NCBI GenBank assembly: GCA_016650315.1
Contig: JAENVZ010000254.1
Span: forward strand, 1 to 15,348
Length of the DNA stretch: 15,348 bases
Origin: Alphaproteobacteria bacterium
GTDB taxonomy: Bacteria > Pseudomonadota > Alphaproteobacteria > Sphingomonadales > Sphingomonadaceae
Reading direction: 5' to 3'
Shown: piece after piece, positions 14,858-15,348 of the stretch
How positions within the stretch are numbered: position 1 is the first letter of the stretch
Layout of the letters: the number at the start of each line of letters is the position of its first letter
Translations under genes and position numbers: made by a program
The notes under the pieces: model-generated
Seen by the model: only the letters and a program-made list of their open reading frames with translations
Told to the model about the DNA's origin: nothing
Databases searched by the model: none

Positions 14858-15348
14858 TGCCAGTATCGATGATGATCCCTTTCTTCTCCGCTTGTCCCGA
14901 GCGAAGTCGAGGGACATTGTGGAGACGTCCCTCGACTTCGCTCGGGACGAACGGATGGTGGTGCGGGAAAAGGGTTTTGTCCGTTCTTCTGCTTCTCCTC
15001 GCCGTCCAACCCGCAACGGCCCAGACCGTGATCACCTCACCGCAACCCGATTCGACATCGGTCACCATTTACCGTGATCCCGATCGCGGTGACGGCGGCA
15101 TCAACCTGAATTGGTTGAATGGTTTTGCGCTGATCACCGAACAGCGGCGAATCAGCCTTCCCGCAGGCGAATCAGTGATTCGCTTCGAGGGCGTGGCCAA
15201 TGGGATGATCGCGGTCAGCGCGGTGGTCACTGGCCTGCCCGGCGGCGTTGTACAAAAAAACAGGGATGCGGCGCTGCTTTCACCGGCTGCTCTGCTGGAT
15301 GGAACATTGGGCAATCGCGTCCACATCCGCCGCACCAACCCGGCCACC
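14857..15348 (+). CDS. Second exported DUF4139-family protein, 3'-truncated by window end
   Basis: The frame stays open from the ATG at 14857 to the last base (164 codons), so the gene continues beyond the window. The residues after the signal peptide align with the upstream protein: SVTIYRD, then ISLPAGESVIRFEGV, then ALLSPAALLDGTLGNRVHIR and RTNPAT, matching VTIYNND, IPAGMTRLEFPDV, LLSPDKLMEKAVGQTITIV and RTNPAT in the same order. A hydrophobic signal core (KRVLSVLLLLLAVQPATAQ) is clear. The start is unclear: ATG14857 overlaps the previous stop as TGATG, but it forces translation through an inverted repeat (residues about 11-33). ATG codons at 14869 and 14872 have the same problem. TTG at 14977 lies after the repeat but has AAGGG only 2 nt away and would give an unusually short signal peptide. 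That this is a real gene is nearly certain; its 5' end is not. Confidence 0.85.
   Translation, partial: MPVSMMIPFFSACPERSRGTLWRRPSTSLGTNGWWCGKRVLSVLLLLLAVQPATAQTVITSPQPDSTSVTIYRDPDRGDGGINLNWLNGFALITEQRRISLPAGESVIRFEGVANGMIAVSAVVTGLPGGVVQKNRDAALLSPAALLDGTLGNRVHIRRTNPAT
14894..14948. repeat. Perfect inverted repeat (REP-like) between tandem DUF4139 genes
   Basis: The 22-nt arm 14894-14915 is exactly complementary to 14927-14948, with an 11-nt loop (ATTGTGGAGAC). It contains GAGCGAAGTCGAG in one arm and its complement in the other, 12 of 13 bases shared with the loop region of the repeat at 6348-6407. I recall palindromes with this core as frequent intergenic elements in sphingomonad genomes. 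It lies 36 nt after the first DUF4139 stop. No T-run follows. It overlaps the possible 5' coding region of the second DUF4139 gene. Confidence 0.9.

Noticed and set aside
14841..15077. 78-codon plus-strand ORF across the second repeat
   Set aside because: It overlaps the frame that encodes a signal peptide and DUF4139-like sequence, is Arg-rich, and has no support of its own.
1..15348. CRISPR arrays, tRNA/rRNA genes, transposases, phage or toxin-antitoxin genes
   Set aside because: No regularly spaced direct repeats, cloverleaf sequences, transposase motifs or small toxin-antitoxin pairs were seen by eye on either strand. A tRNAscan or ISfinder run would settle this.

Overview
This 15.3 kb window is a gene-dense chromosomal segment of an alphaproteobacterium, most likely a sphingomonad (Sphingobium/Sphingomonas type). 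The pointers are the roughly 60% G+C codon usage, the hisS-prfA-prmC-DUF4167 gene order, the DUF4139 proteins, and two palindromic repeats with a GAGC(A/G)AAGTCGAG core, which I recall as typical of sphingomonad genomes. That attribution comes from protein resemblance and memory, not from a database search. No tRNA, rRNA, transposase, phage gene or CRISPR array was seen.

Layout. Positions 1-1038 hold the 3' part of a gene for a multi-pass membrane protein; its frame is open to the window edge. It converges on, and shares a TTAA stop with, a minus-strand cluster (3724 to 1035): an ABC exporter ATPase, its ABC-2 type permease (ATGA overlap), and a Tat-exported methionine sulfoxide reductase B. 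Divergent from that cluster is queG (epoxyqueuosine reductase, last step of queuosine synthesis), which converges on a small lipoprotein gene. Divergent from the lipoprotein is an adenosine kinase/PfkB-type sugar kinase gene, separated by a long perfect inverted repeat from inorganic pyrophosphatase (ppa). The ppa gene lies just downstream of an exported M61-family metallopeptidase on the same strand.

From 9101 rightward everything is on the plus strand. hisS, prfA and prmC form a tightly coupled translation cluster: prfA starts with TTG inside the hisS stop (TTGA), and prmC starts inside the end of prfA. PrmC methylates the GGQ glutamine of the release factor encoded by its neighbour. After a 294-bp spacer comes a DUF4167 protein with a very polar, low-complexity tail, closed by a textbook intrinsic terminator (13338-13371). 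Then come two tandem exported DUF4139-family paralogs. The second is cut off by the window end and is easy to miss because its frame never closes. Its TGATG-coupled start places a repeat element inside the apparent N-terminal coding region.

Most of the window is ordinary housekeeping sequence, and I find no convincing undescribed multi-gene system. The places most worth a second look are the DUF4139 pair with its in-frame repeat, the TTG-started prfA, and the Tat-MsrB/ABC exporter cluster.
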